Source of the DNA: Sphingobacterium sp. UGAL515B_05
Lineage (GTDB): Bacteria; Bacteroidota; Bacteroidia; Sphingobacteriales; Sphingobacteriaceae
Assembly: GCF_033097525.1 (NCBI RefSeq)
Contig: NZ_CP109907.1
Location: 6,076,001 to 6,140,000, forward strand
Reading direction: 5' to 3'
DNA length: 64,000 nucleotides
The notes under the pieces: generated by a model
Database searches by the model: none
What the model saw: only the letters and a program-made list of their open reading frames with translations
Told to the model about the DNA's origin: nothing
Position numbers and translations under genes: made by a program
Part shown: piece by piece, positions 19,335-28,245 of the stretch
How the letters are laid out: every line of letters starts with the position of its first letter
Position numbering within the stretch: position 1 is the first letter of the stretch

Positions 19335-19371
19335 ATCCAATTTATAAGGCATTCCTGCACAAATTATTAAT

Positions 19372-19397
19372 ATACCAAAAAGTATTTTTTATATTTG
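19372..19397 (+). promoter_or_regulatory. tetR promoter with ATACCA-type operator
   Basis: ATACCAAAAAGTAT at 19372-19385 matches 11 of 14 positions of the perfect palindrome upstream of the next gene. It lies directly before a -7 box TATATTTG at 19390-19397, i.e. in the -33 to -7 spacer. Probable autoregulatory site of the TetR protein. Confidence 0.55.
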
Positions 19398-19419
19398 CAT
19401 TAAAAGAACAGGAATAATC

Positions 19420-20013
19420 ATGTCAAAAGCAGAACAGACACGGCAATTTATCATTGAGAAAACCGCGCCCATCTTTAATAAAAAAGGTTACTTTGCAACT
19501 TCTCTCTCGGACATCACTACCGCAACAGGCTTAACAAAAGGAAGTATTTATGGTAATTTCAAAGACAAAGATGACCTAGCCACCCATGTCTACACCTATC
19601 AGAGCAGAAAAATATCAGAAGCTGTTAATCAACAGATTACTCAACAAAAAACATCCTTAAAGAAGCTATTGTCTTTTATTGATTTTTACAAAGATAATTT
19701 CAAAAACATCGCAGCTTCAGGAGGTTGTCCCATGATGAATGCGGCCGTGGAAGCCGATGATTCGCTATCTTTTTTAACCCCCAAAGTCAGACGTTCCTTT
19801 GACCTTTGGAGACAGCGGCTAATTCTAATTCTTGAAGAAGGAGTTGCCAGCGGTGAATTTAAACAGCATATTTCTGCTGAAAATTATGCCATCACCTTTA
19901 TGGCGATGGTCGAAGGCGGAATCTTGCTTTCCAAGATTTCCGGCCGAGGAAAAGATCTTGCCATTGTATTGGATAAAATGAAGGAAATGGTGGATCGGGA
20001 GATCAAGGCTTAA
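19420..20013 (+). CDS. TetR/AcrR-family transcriptional regulator
   Basis: A 197-residue TetR-family regulator. The N-terminal helix-turn-helix is at residues 5-50 (TRQFIIEKTAPIFNKKGYFATSLSDITTATGLTKGSIYGNFKDKDDL). The C-terminal ligand domain (60-190) has GGCPMMNAAVEADD, a signature of the YcnC/NemR-like subgroup with a Cys in the ligand domain. It is followed by a FabF-like synthase after 62 nt on the same strand, and near-identical palindromes precede both genes, so it probably controls itself and fabF. The inducer is unknown; acyl-type or electrophilic ligands are possible. Confidence 0.88.
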   Translation: MSKAEQTRQFIIEKTAPIFNKKGYFATSLSDITTATGLTKGSIYGNFKDKDDLATHVYTYQSRKISEAVNQQITQQKTSLKKLLSFIDFYKDNFKNIAASGGCPMMNAAVEADDSLSFLTPKVRRSFDLWRQRLILILEEGVASGEFKQHISAENYAITFMAMVEGGILLSKISGRGKDLAIVLDKMKEMVDREIKA

Positions 20014-20031
20014 TTTTTTTTACCAAAACAA

Positions 20032-20058
20032 ATACCAATTGGTATATTCATAAGTTTA
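20032..20058 (+). promoter_or_regulatory. Perfect 14-bp palindrome in the fabF-like promoter
   Basis: ATACCAATTGGTAT at 20032-20045 is a perfect palindrome, followed at 20051-20058 by TAAGTTTA, close to the TAnnTTTG -7 box. Same placement relative to the -7 element as the related site upstream of tetR, so probably the operator of the same TetR protein. Confidence 0.65.
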
Positions 20059-20075
20059 TATTAAAATAAAAAGAG

Positions 20076-21314
20076 ATGAAAAGAGTTGTAATAACTGGCA
20101 TGGGAACAATTAACCCGCTGGGAGAAAACATAGACATATTTTGGGATAACATTTTGCGAGGCGAAAACCACACAACACTTATTAGCCGTTTTGATGCTTC
20201 GTTGTTTCGAACGCAGATTGCAAGTGAAATTAAACACTTTCAACCTGAAAAATACTTAGATAGAAATGAGATTAAACGGAGTGATCTCTTTACGCAATAT
20301 GCTTTATACAGTGCAGCGCAGGCAATGGAAGATTCGGGACTAGATCTCGATGCCATGGATCCATTTGATATCGGTGTCATCTGGGGTGTTGGTCAGGGCG
20401 GCATGGAAACTTTCGAAAAAGAAGTAGAAGGCTACGTGACAGGAGATTACAAACCACGATTCAGCCCTTTCTTTGTTCCTAGACTTATCGTCAATATGGC
20501 TTCAGGCATGATTTCAATGAAGTATGGTTTAAAAGGAATCAATTACACGACCGTATCGGCTTGCGCCACATCCAATACGGCCTTTATGGATGCTTTTAAT
20601 TACATTAGGCTCGGCAAAGCCAAAGTCTTTATAAGCGGCGGTTCCGAAGCCCCCATTACCCCGGCTTCCGTTGGCGGCTTTTCTGCCATGAAAGCCATGT
20701 CAAGCCGGCATGATAGCCCACAGACCGCAAGCAGACCCTTTGACCGGGATCGTGATGGTTTTGTTATGGGTGAGGGAGCTGGAGCACTCATCTTGGAAGA
20801 ATACGAACATGCCAAGCAAAGAGGTGCAAAAATTTACGCAGAGCTTGTCGGAGCTTCAATGACCGCAGATGCTTACCATATGACCTCACCCCATCCAGAA
20901 GGGATAGCGGCAGCAAAAGCCATGTCTCTGGCTTTGGAGGAGGCTAAAATTAATACTAGTGGGCTCGACTATTTAAATCTTCACGCGACTTCAACGCCAG
21001 TTGGAGATATCGCCGAACTTAAAGCCGTACAACGGGCTTTTGGAAAGCTAAATAATCTATGGGTCAGTTCCACCAAATCAATGACAGGACATTTACTTGG
21101 GGCAGCCGGCGCTATCGAAGCGATCATTGCCATAAAATCCATCAACAATAATGTAATTCCGGCAACAATTAATATCGAAAATATCGATCCCGAGATTCCC
21201 GAGGGAATTCAAATTGTAATCAATCAGCCCTTAGAAAAACCTGTTCAGACTGCGATGAGCAATGCTTTTGGTTTCGGTGGGCACAATTCGAGTATCGTTT
21301 TCAAAAAGATTTAA
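20076..21314 (+). CDS. fabF: Beta-ketoacyl-ACP synthase II (FabF-like), TetR-linked
   Basis: A 412-residue thiolase-fold condensing enzyme that elongates acyl-ACP with malonyl-ACP. The catalytic triad is Cys163 (VSACATSN), His303 (LHATSTPVGD) and His339 (KSMTGHLLGAAGA), at the same residue numbers as E. coli FabF. No acyl carrier protein or other fab gene is adjacent, so this is probably a second, specialised copy, not the housekeeping fabF, and is likely under control of the preceding TetR gene. It could adjust membrane fatty acids, but its substrate preference cannot be judged. Confidence 0.9.
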   Translation: MKRVVITGMGTINPLGENIDIFWDNILRGENHTTLISRFDASLFRTQIASEIKHFQPEKYLDRNEIKRSDLFTQYALYSAAQAMEDSGLDLDAMDPFDIGVIWGVGQGGMETFEKEVEGYVTGDYKPRFSPFFVPRLIVNMASGMISMKYGLKGINYTTVSACATSNTAFMDAFNYIRLGKAKVFISGGSEAPITPASVGGFSAMKAMSSRHDSPQTASRPFDRDRDGFVMGEGAGALILEEYEHAKQRGAKIYAELVGASMTADAYHMTSPHPEGIAAAKAMSLALEEAKINTSGLDYLNLHATSTPVGDIAELKAVQRAFGKLNNLWVSSTKSMTGHLLGAAGAIEAIIAIKSINNNVIPATINIENIDPEIPEGIQIVINQPLEKPVQTAMSNAFGFGGHNSSIVFKKI

Positions 21315-21332
21315 TTTTTTTTGAAATAACTC

Positions 21333-21363
21333 TTGACAAAGTGTAATAAACACACTATCTTTG
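21333..21363 (+). promoter_or_regulatory. Promoter of putative small RNA copy 1
   Basis: TTG at 21333-21335, exactly 20 nt of spacer, then TATCTTTG at 21356-21363: the Bacteroidota -33/-7 pattern. The spacer has the imperfect inverted repeat AGTGTA-N5-CACACT (21340-21356), perfect in copy 2. Confidence 0.7.
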
Positions 21364-21367
21364 TACT

Positions 21368-21433
21368 ATCATAATTTAGGTTTATAATTGGTTATTTAAG
21401 GTTTTCATTCTCCCCGTTTGAAAACCTTTTTTT
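21368..21433 (+). ncRNA. Putative ~66-nt small RNA, copy 1, ending in an intrinsic terminator
   Basis: A short transcription unit without a start codon inside. From about the expected transcription start (21368) to the end of a T7 run (21433) it is identical to 54721-54786; identity runs 69 bp in all. The 3' half is a terminator hairpin, AAGGTTTTCA / TGAAAACCTT (10 bp), with an 11-nt loop containing CTCCCC, followed by seven T. The 5' half is A/U-rich and unstructured by eye. The C-rich loop is the kind of seed that pairs with G-rich mRNA regions in other small RNAs (RsaE-like), but targets are unknown. I do not recognise it as a named RNA family. Confidence 0.65.
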
Positions 21434-21436
21434 ATG

Positions 21437-22109
21437 CCTATTTTTTTCACCAACTGTTATTTTTATATCTGCTTTTTTGGATCGCCATCCTTGTTAATGC
21501 CCAAATTACTTTAACCCTATTTCTGGAAGAGCCTAGGTTGACAATCAATTCCACATTTATTCAGTTAAGTTTGCTCGCGCCTTGAGAACAGCATGCTGGA
21601 GAGCACATTCTGTGGAATAAGAGATACCGCCCTTTTAACCATTGGCGCGGTCCTTTATAAATAATTAAGATAAACACTAAAGCAGTTACATAGGTATATC
21701 AACGTTTAACTAATCACAATTTTCAATCAATGTTTAAACAGTAATTAGTCACTAATTATTCAGTCCCTACTGAGTCATCACTGAGCAAGCACTGAACGAG
21801 CACTGAACGAACACTGAACAAGTATTGTCGAAAGAGATAAATTAGTACCTACTTGATCTCCATAGTTGCTTCGAAAAAATCGCATTACTTCCTATTCATT
21901 CTTGCATGCTACAGAATCCCTTTGGTATTACTAAGCTTGGTCGTGGAATTAGCCCGCATGGTTAGTTATCCGCAAAAGGTCTGCCGTGGATAGAACGGGA
22001 TCCACTATTGGTCAGTATCAAAAAGAAGACATTCTAACTGATACACGCACATTTGAATTCAGAATGTAGTAAACAAAATATCGATTTACTGATGCGATTT
22101 AAGGGCTAT
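21437..22109. other. Gene-poor region downstream of the small RNA
   Basis: About 670 nt with no credible gene. It contains the 11-bp tandem repeat described separately, a loose inverted repeat ATTCCACA (21548-21555) / TGTGGAAT (21611-21618), and a small ACCGC...GCGGT hairpin near 21640. Short frames here have no family resemblance. It may be a decayed remnant of transferred DNA. Confidence 0.5.
21768..21822. repeat. Five tandem copies of an 11-bp repeat
   Basis: Units at 21768, 21779, 21790, 21801 and 21812: TACTGAGTCAT, CACTGAGCAAG, CACTGAACGAG, CACTGAACGAA, CACTGAACAAG. The last three differ at only two to three positions. The 11-bp period is about one helical turn. No spacers, so not CRISPR. 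Could be an iterated binding site or a slippage product. Confidence 0.75.
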
Positions 22110-22145
22110 AAAAAAAACAGCGAGACAACCGAAGTTGCCTCGCTG
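22110..22145 (-). terminator. Intrinsic terminator of the susC2-susD2 unit
   Basis: On the minus strand: stem CAGCGAG-G-CAAC pairing with GTTG-T-CTCGCTG (arms at 22134-22145 and 22118-22129), a 4-nt loop, then eight T. It begins 22 nt past the susD stop codon. Confidence 0.88.
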
Positions 22146-22166
22146 CATAAAAATAAACATATGAAA

Positions 22167-23669
22167 CTAAAATTTTCCTGTTCGTTTATCCCACCACATC
22201 TGTTCACCCCACACATAATCTTTTACTTTAGTAGCGGCCGCTTCCACATTTGCTGTATTGTTTACATATTCACTGTTCGGATATGGTACACGCCAAGGTT
22301 GATCGTTATGATCCTTTCCATAAATGGAATTAAGGGATGGATAATTTGTTGATGGAATCCCTGTTCTTCGATATAAACTCCAAGCTTCGTAATTCTCCTT
22401 GAACAGTGCAACCCACATATCCCACCAAATACGTTCCTTTGTATTATTCCACTCTCCTGCTCCTTTTAAATACTCATTTGTAGCGTCTTGAGAAATACCA
22501 TTTTCAGCCATGGATAAATTCACTGCCTTTTCATAGGCATCTTTTGCTGTAATCTTGACGTTGTACCCCAACATTGCGGCTTCAGCTAAATTATAGTAGG
22601 TTTCACAAGATTTAAAAAATGGTACGGATCCAGCAGGATCGCGTATATACTTATCACCAATCCAAGAAATAGTATCTAATTTTTTAGGTCCCGATGTTAA
22701 TCCATTTTGATAACCAAGATATGCTCCGACATTATTTTTTGTCGCTATCGTAGCTATTCTAGGATCCGCTGTTTCAAGCATATGGTCAATAAAAATATCA
22801 GACAAACCCCAATTGTCAATGCGTTTTCCATAAACTCCGGAATTATACCATGGTTCTAGATATGGAAGTGCTCCGGGGAACTGAACCGCAGTATTTTCTC
22901 CATTGTTCTCAATCAGCGGATATTTAGTTGGACTGGCTGCAATTTCTTCTATAGTGGTTTTAGCTAAACTAGATGATACTCCGGAAATACGTATTGCCAT
23001 TCTAAGCCGTAATGAGTTACAGAATTTTTGCCATAAAAGCATCTGATCTTTGAGAGATCTATCTTTGTTCCAGTAAACAATATCGAATTCTCCAAGTTCA
23101 TCTTCACCAATCCCAGCAGCCATTTCATCAGCGATACTTTTCAGATCTGCCATCACTGCAGGATAAATATCCTCCTGTTTGTCATATTTTGCCAATAATA
23201 TACTCCCATCTTCCGGCTTACCTTTCAATGCTTCAGAATAGGGAACATCGCGCCATCCCTCAGTTAATAAAAACCACATGTAGTCCCGCCAGATTCGGCT
23301 AACAGTTCTTATATTTTTATATGCATCTGCTTTTGCTTCTGTCTTTGCAAGAATATCTTTAATTTGTGTATTGTTATAATAACAATTATACCATCGATTA
23401 CCATATGTATTATTCGTTGGATTTAATCCACCCAGGTAATCCATGTATTGAATCTTAACAATATATCCTGCAAATGTTCCATATCCATCGATATCACCTC
23501 CAAAAGATTCCGCAGTGTTACGGAGTATATTGGTCAACATATTTGCAGGTGGAACATCCGGTAAAGCATCGGGATCAGTATTGATCTCGGCAAATTTTTT
23601 AGTACATCCAGAAAAAATCACCATAGAGATTATGACTGGCATACTTAGTTTCTTTAATAAACTTTTCAT
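22167..23669 (-). CDS. SusD-like lipoprotein (SusD/RagB superfamily, PF12771 type)
   Basis: A 500-residue surface lipoprotein; the lipobox is VIFSGC with Cys22. FAEINTDPDALPDVPPANMLTNIL after the lipid anchor, WRDYMWFLLTEGWRDVPYSEAL in the middle and IWWDMWVALFKENYEAWSLYRRTGIPS near the end are characteristic of the SusD-like_2 branch, distinct from the SusD at 5053. Encoded 54 nt downstream of its SusC, followed by a strong terminator. Many members of this branch sit in loci without glycoside hydrolases. Here all neighbouring enzymes are peptidases, so peptide binding (as for RagB) is plausible. Confidence 0.9.
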   Translation of the reverse strand: MKSLLKKLSMPVIISMVIFSGCTKKFAEINTDPDALPDVPPANMLTNILRNTAESFGGDIDGYGTFAGYIVKIQYMDYLGGLNPTNNTYGNRWYNCYYNNTQIKDILAKTEAKADAYKNIRTVSRIWRDYMWFLLTEGWRDVPYSEALKGKPEDGSILLAKYDKQEDIYPAVMADLKSIADEMAAGIGEDELGEFDIVYWNKDRSLKDQMLLWQKFCNSLRLRMAIRISGVSSSLAKTTIEEIAASPTKYPLIENNGENTAVQFPGALPYLEPWYNSGVYGKRIDNWGLSDIFIDHMLETADPRIATIATKNNVGAYLGYQNGLTSGPKKLDTISWIGDKYIRDPAGSVPFFKSCETYYNLAEAAMLGYNVKITAKDAYEKAVNLSMAENGISQDATNEYLKGAGEWNNTKERIWWDMWVALFKENYEAWSLYRRTGIPSTNYPSLNSIYGKDHNDQPWRVPYPNSEYVNNTANVEAAATKVKDYVWGEQMWWDKRTGKF

Positions 23670-23723
23670 AGTTTCTTATCTATTTTAAAATAATAGAATC
23701 GATTTTATTATTCTCTAATTCTG

Positions 23724-26700
23724 TTAAAATGAAAATCCTAATTTAAGTCCGATACTTCTCGAAGAAGGAACTGTAGCTTGTTCAAAACCTATTCCTCTGC
23801 TATCACTGGAAACACCGCTTGTTTCTGGATCAAGGCGCATCGTGTTTGATTTATGTACCCAAAGCAATGCTAAATTAGAACCGATCAAAGATACATTGGC
23901 ACGTTTGATCCCTTTAATCCTGCTATAAATATGAGAAGGAACAGTATAGGTTAGATAGGCTTCACGTAATTTAAGGAATGAGCCATCAAAGACGTAGCTT
24001 TCTGAAATTCCGCCTGATTCGAACCAATCTTGAGCATTGGTCTCAATGGTGTTAGTTACCCAGCCACCATTACCATCCGACATAACAAAACGCTCGTTGG
24101 TCATTACATCCTTACCAGCGACAATTGCTCTTTCGCGAACACCGTTTGCTGCGGTAACTTCTGCTACCCCTGTTGTATAGGCATGAGCCATAGTCTGGGA
24201 CCAAATATCCCCTCCTTTTCGGAAATCGAGCATAAAACCAAAACTGAAATCTTTATACCTAAAATCATTTCGGATACTTGCTAAAAAATCTGGAGTGACA
24301 TTACCAATGACTTGACTTGCCTTTGAAGCCACTAGACCACTGCTATTAACTTTAATAGCTCCTTTCATTGGGCCGTCTTCAACGCGATCATATCCCGTAC
24401 CTTTCAATGCGCCCCATGCCTCACCGACTGTTGCTGTATTTGCGATTCCCCAGGTCCAACCCACTTGATAGGTCTTTAAATTCAATTCTGGATATAACTC
24501 TAAAATCTTATTTCTATCTCTAGAAAAATTAACTGTCGTAGTCCAATTTAAACCATTCTCATTTTTTAAAATGTCGCCTCTTAATTGTAACTCTACCCCC
24601 TTGCTTTCAATATTACCCGCATTCAATACCATATTACTAAAACCAACTACATTCGAGGTCGTCACTGGTAGAATTTGTTTTTTCGCATTTTTATGATAAT
24701 AAGTAAAATCAGCATGGATACGATCTTTCAAAATACCAATCTCAGTTCCTACCTCCCATGTATAAATCGCTTCTGGTTCTAAATTGTCTATTGCAAATGT
24801 CATACTCTTATACATTTGTGCTAAACCATTGAAGGCATTGGGTTGGGCATAATAGTAATTCCCATTACGATAAGGTGTGGTAGCATTACCTACCTTAGCA
24901 ACGTTCAAACGTAATTTCCAAAAAGACAACACGTCGCTTCTTAGATTAGCAAAAGAGGTGGTTGGAAGCCAGCTTAAACTTGCCGAAGGATAAAAAAATG
25001 ATTTTGTTAATGTGGATGACCAATCATTACGGGCTGTTGCATCTAAATACAATTGATCTTTCCAACCAATGGAAGCCTGACCATAGATTGAATTTGAACG
25101 ATTGTGTGCATGATCCATATTGGTAACAGCATCGCCTATTTTATTTGTGATCGTATACACACCTAAAACAGTTAAACCACTGGCTCCTAAACTATTTGAT
25201 TCAAACTGATTATCCCTATAGTTTAAACCAACCAATCCCAAAACATCGAAATCACCATATTTTTTATTAAAATTTGCGAGAAAATCAGCATTAAATTCAG
25301 AGTTACTGCTCTTAATTTCATTGAAACTTCCAAGCGGGTGATCGTAGTTATAATAATTCCGTTCGAAAATATTTGTATGATAGTAGTCCAAGCCTACTCG
25401 CCCCTCAAATTTTAGAAATTCGAAAGGTTGGTAGTACAGGGATGATTTACCAAAAATGCGATTTGTCTTTAGGGAATTCAACGAATTATACATTGAATAA
25501 TAAGGATTCATATGATAATTGGAATTCCAATTATAATAGGTGTAATTTCCCTGTTCATCTCTTTGATTCCAATTTTTCTTCAAATCTTGCATGTCAACTT
25601 GACGCCCGAACCAAATCAAACCGTTCATAGGATTAGCACCATCATACCCCTGCATAATTAAGTTTCCACTTTCAGTCCGTGTGAAAGTAGACATGATATC
25701 ATATGAAAACTTATCATTAATTTGATAAGTATTATTTAGTTGTGCCGAATATTTTTTCTGATCGGTGTTAGGTACCGTTCCTTTTTGATCACGAAAAGAT
25801 AAAGAGGCACGAGTTGAAGATCGATCATTTTTTGCCAAAAGAGAAAGGTTGTGATTCTGCGAATAGCCCAATTGAAAAAAGTCTTTTACATTATTCGGGT
25901 GCGATATCCAAGGCGTTGCCTGTCTTACGCCATTCACTACTGGACTGTTAAACTGAGGTAACTGTAGTCCAATATCCAACCTCGGGCCCCATGATTCGTC
26001 AAAACCGTCATTAATACCACCTCCGGCACCATTTACATAAGAAAACGAACTATCTTGCGCAAACTGTTGATATGTTATTCCCTTACCTTTTGCCAGTAGC
26101 CCATAGTTATATTCATCACCTCTAGAACCCTGGCCATATAAATTCTGATACTTAGGAATTGTAGATGCCTGATCTACAGTAAAATTTCCATCATAAGACA
26201 ATACAACACCATTTTTTGCTCTTTTTCCTGATTTTGTTGTAATCATTAGTACTCCCTTACCAGCCCGCATACCGTATAAAGCTGCAGAGCCCCCCTTCAA
26301 AAGGGTAACACTTTCAATATCTTCTGGATTGATATCATTTAACCCTGATCCGTAATCCACCCCGCTATACGTGTTATCACCTGTACGTTGCGTCGTATTT
26401 GACATTGGTACCCCATCTATTACCACCAATGGTTGTTGATCAGAAAGTAAAGAGGTATTTCCACGTACTGAAATCCTTGCTGACGCCCCTACAGCTCCCC
26501 CAAATTGATTAACTTGGACGCCAGCAACTTTTCCAGATAGTGAACTTGTAAGATTCAACTGACCCGCATCTGTCAATTCTTTAGCTTTAACTTCCTGAAT
26601 TGCTGCTCCTAATGATTTTTTAGAGCGCGTAATCCCCATCGCTGATACGACTACTTCGTCTAGACTCGTTTCATCAGGTTCAAGCTTAACCTGAATTGTA

Positions 26701-26957
26701 CTCTGATTGGTTAAGTTAACTTCTTTACGACCATAACCGATAGCCGACACACTTAAAGTACCAGCTTGCTTATAGTTAATCGTAAATTCACCATTTTGTC
26801 CAGTCTGTGTTGCTGTTCCATCCCGAAGTGTGATTGTAACCCCGGGGATAGGTTTCCCGTCTTGGTCGACCACCTTCCCCTTTAAAACTGTTTGCGCATA
26901 TACTGCCGAGCTTACCAAGACAGTAGCGGCTAGCATAGCAATGCTTTTTCTGTTCAT
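23724..26957 (-). CDS. SusC/RagA-family TonB-dependent outer-membrane transporter
   Basis: A full-length 1,077-residue SusC protein. Signal peptide to residue 21 (VYA before QTV), carboxypeptidase-like domain 24-93 (GKVVDQDGKPIPGVTI), TonB-interacting segment DEVVVSAMG at 100-108, plug domain with ISVRGNTSLLSDQQPLVVIDGVPM and the TLLKGGSAALYGMRAGKGVLMI signature, then a 22-strand barrel ending GLKLGFSF. It imports a SusD-captured ligand using TonB energy. An AraC regulator lies upstream in the same orientation, separated by a terminator. The cargo is not encoded in the sequence; context suggests peptides. Confidence 0.93.
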   Translation of the reverse strand: MNRKSIAMLAATVLVSSAVYAQTVLKGKVVDQDGKPIPGVTITLRDGTATQTGQNGEFTINYKQAGTLSVSAIGYGRKEVNLTNQSTIQVKLEPDETSLDEVVVSAMGITRSKKSLGAAIQEVKAKELTDAGQLNLTSSLSGKVAGVQVNQFGGAVGASARISVRGNTSLLSDQQPLVVIDGVPMSNTTQRTGDNTYSGVDYGSGLNDINPEDIESVTLLKGGSAALYGMRAGKGVLMITTKSGKRAKNGVVLSYDGNFTVDQASTIPKYQNLYGQGSRGDEYNYGLLAKGKGITYQQFAQDSSFSYVNGAGGGINDGFDESWGPRLDIGLQLPQFNSPVVNGVRQATPWISHPNNVKDFFQLGYSQNHNLSLLAKNDRSSTRASLSFRDQKGTVPNTDQKKYSAQLNNTYQINDKFSYDIMSTFTRTESGNLIMQGYDGANPMNGLIWFGRQVDMQDLKKNWNQRDEQGNYTYYNWNSNYHMNPYYSMYNSLNSLKTNRIFGKSSLYYQPFEFLKFEGRVGLDYYHTNIFERNYYNYDHPLGSFNEIKSSNSEFNADFLANFNKKYGDFDVLGLVGLNYRDNQFESNSLGASGLTVLGVYTITNKIGDAVTNMDHAHNRSNSIYGQASIGWKDQLYLDATARNDWSSTLTKSFFYPSASLSWLPTTSFANLRSDVLSFWKLRLNVAKVGNATTPYRNGNYYYAQPNAFNGLAQMYKSMTFAIDNLEPEAIYTWEVGTEIGILKDRIHADFTYYHKNAKKQILPVTTSNVVGFSNMVLNAGNIESKGVELQLRGDILKNENGLNWTTTVNFSRDRNKILELYPELNLKTYQVGWTWGIANTATVGEAWGALKGTGYDRVEDGPMKGAIKVNSSGLVASKASQVIGNVTPDFLASIRNDFRYKDFSFGFMLDFRKGGDIWSQTMAHAYTTGVAEVTAANGVRERAIVAGKDVMTNERFVMSDGNGGWVTNTIETNAQDWFESGGISESYVFDGSFLKLREAYLTYTVPSHIYSRIKGIKRANVSLIGSNLALLWVHKSNTMRLDPETSGVSSDSRGIGFEQATVPSSRSIGLKLGFSF

Positions 26958-27360
26958 AAGTTTAGTTTCAGATGTGTTAGTTTATAGTGCTTTTTATAAC
27001 AACTAAGTTAGAGGTACGGAGCTTTTCTTGTTAACCGAATTTTGACAAGTATTGCCCAGTTCTTAACCCAAAGTGTTAAATATTTAAGACTGCGGTCCCG
27101 CCAAGAACTATTCATTTAAAATACAGCTAAAACCTTAAACCTGAAATCTGCGGATTTTTAGGATGGTGGTCTATTCAAAAAATATCAGCGGTAAAATCCC
27201 AAAAAAGTTTTATACTCTTTTAGAATTTTACCGCTGATACAATATATATTCCGGTGCCTATGGAATCAGATTGATAGCTAAATTGATTAGAACACGAGAC
27301 TTATCTAATATCGCGATCTGAAGTTTTCCGCGATTTAAATCCCGATTGGAATTTCATACA
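26958..27360. other. Intergenic region between araC-type gene and susC2
   Basis: About 400 nt holding the susC promoter and leader plus the terminator hairpin of the AraC gene. No gene recognised. I could not define operator sites here by eye. Confidence 0.5.
27177..27239 (-). terminator. Large hairpin terminator of the AraC-type gene
   Basis: A perfect 15-bp inverted repeat (TATCAGCGGTAAAAT at 27183-27197, complement at 27225-27239) with a 27-nt loop. On the minus strand it is followed by six T (27182-27177), 121 nt beyond the AraC stop codon. The loop is long for a terminator, so a regulatory hairpin is an alternative. Confidence 0.65.
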
Positions 27361-28245
27361 CTAAATGACAGAATACAATGTTTGTTTATACTGCTGCACA
27401 TATTCCTTTGGATTACAGCCCACAATTTGCTTAAAAACCCGATTAAAATTAGTGATGCTATTAAACCCACAGTTGTAGGCAATAAAAGAAACGCTATCCA
27501 AGTGATCCTCATTTAACTGGTTACAAACTTCCTTCACTCTTATCCGGTTAAGATAAGTCACAAAAGTAACACCGCAATGCTTTTTAAAATATCGACAAAA
27601 TGCCTGCGGAGTAAGATTTGCATGATCAGCAACATCTTCCAGCGTAATTTCGTCTTTATAGTGCTCCTTAATATAATTACAGATGAAATTAATGCGGTTT
27701 GATCCATGCATTGTATCAAAGGCCACTTCTACCCGCTCGTTACATAGCGCATCTGCCTCCCGTGAAATATTTGCCAATGCTCTTAGTAAATAAAAAAAGT
27801 GCATTAACTTCTCCATCTGATCAGCGGAATTCAATTGACAAACCCGTTCCGATATCTGCTCAAAATACCTCTCCGGCACCTTAAATCCTCTGGAATTATT
27901 ATAGATAAATTGATTCAGCGATTCAAATTCATCCAAAGAAAATAGTGATTTCAGCTTACCATTGGGATCAAAAAAGATAGAAACAGAACGTGATTCATTG
28001 GAAAGACCGTCTTGGGACGCTGACTTAAAAACGTGAGGTTGATTCGCCCCTAAAAAGAATATATCATTTTCCTTAAAGGGATGTAGCGTATCTTCAACAA
28101 TCAAAATTCCACTACCTTTTTTTATCCACATTAACTGAGCTTCCTGATGACGGTGAAAATAAGGATAGAAAGTTTCCAAAACATCTTCTTGAACAGTTAA
28201 ACTTTGCCCTCGGGTTGTTGGCACGTTAAATTGAAGCGTTTTCAT
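27361..28245 (-). CDS. AraC-family transcriptional regulator, cupin sensor
   Basis: A 294-residue AraC-family protein. The N-terminal cupin (residues about 15-100) includes YFHRHQEAQLMWIKKGSGILIVEDTLHPFKEND, typical of ligand-binding jelly-roll sensors. The two C-terminal helix-turn-helices (about 190-285) carry ITLEDVADHANLTPQAFCRYFKKHCG and SISFIAYNCGFNSITNFNRVFKQIVGCNPKEY-like motifs. It lies between the SusCD pair and the divergent peptidase genes, and is the obvious local activator. Its ligand could be a proline or hydroxyproline derivative; that is inference from the neighbours. Confidence 0.9.
   Translation of the reverse strand: MKTLQFNVPTTRGQSLTVQEDVLETFYPYFHRHQEAQLMWIKKGSGILIVEDTLHPFKENDIFFLGANQPHVFKSASQDGLSNESRSVSIFFDPNGKLKSLFSLDEFESLNQFIYNNSRGFKVPERYFEQISERVCQLNSADQMEKLMHFFYLLRALANISREADALCNERVEVAFDTMHGSNRINFICNYIKEHYKDEITLEDVADHANLTPQAFCRYFKKHCGVTFVTYLNRIRVKEVCNQLNEDHLDSVSFIAYNCGFNSITNFNRVFKQIVGCNPKEYVQQYKQTLYSVI

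Noticed and set aside
21434..21513. Short frames after the ATG at the end of both small RNA units as leader-controlled genes
   Set aside because: The two frames (26 and 39 codons) are unrelated in sequence and follow a terminator; the shared ATG is probably chance.
21540..21680. tRNA or structured RNA
   Set aside because: Arms ATTCCACA/TGTGGAAT are short and no cloverleaf or anticodon arm could be drawn.
21768..21822. CRISPR array
   Set aside because: Repeat units are directly adjacent without spacers and only 11 bp; no cas gene is nearby.
22053..22352. 99-codon plus-strand frame at the susD2 end
   Set aside because: Runs through the terminator and into susD2 on the opposite strand; no family resemblance or promoter.
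27177..27239. MITE or invertible element from the 15-bp inverted repeat
   Set aside because: Only 57 bp, no target-site duplication seen, and the minus-strand T run after the hairpin fits a terminator better.
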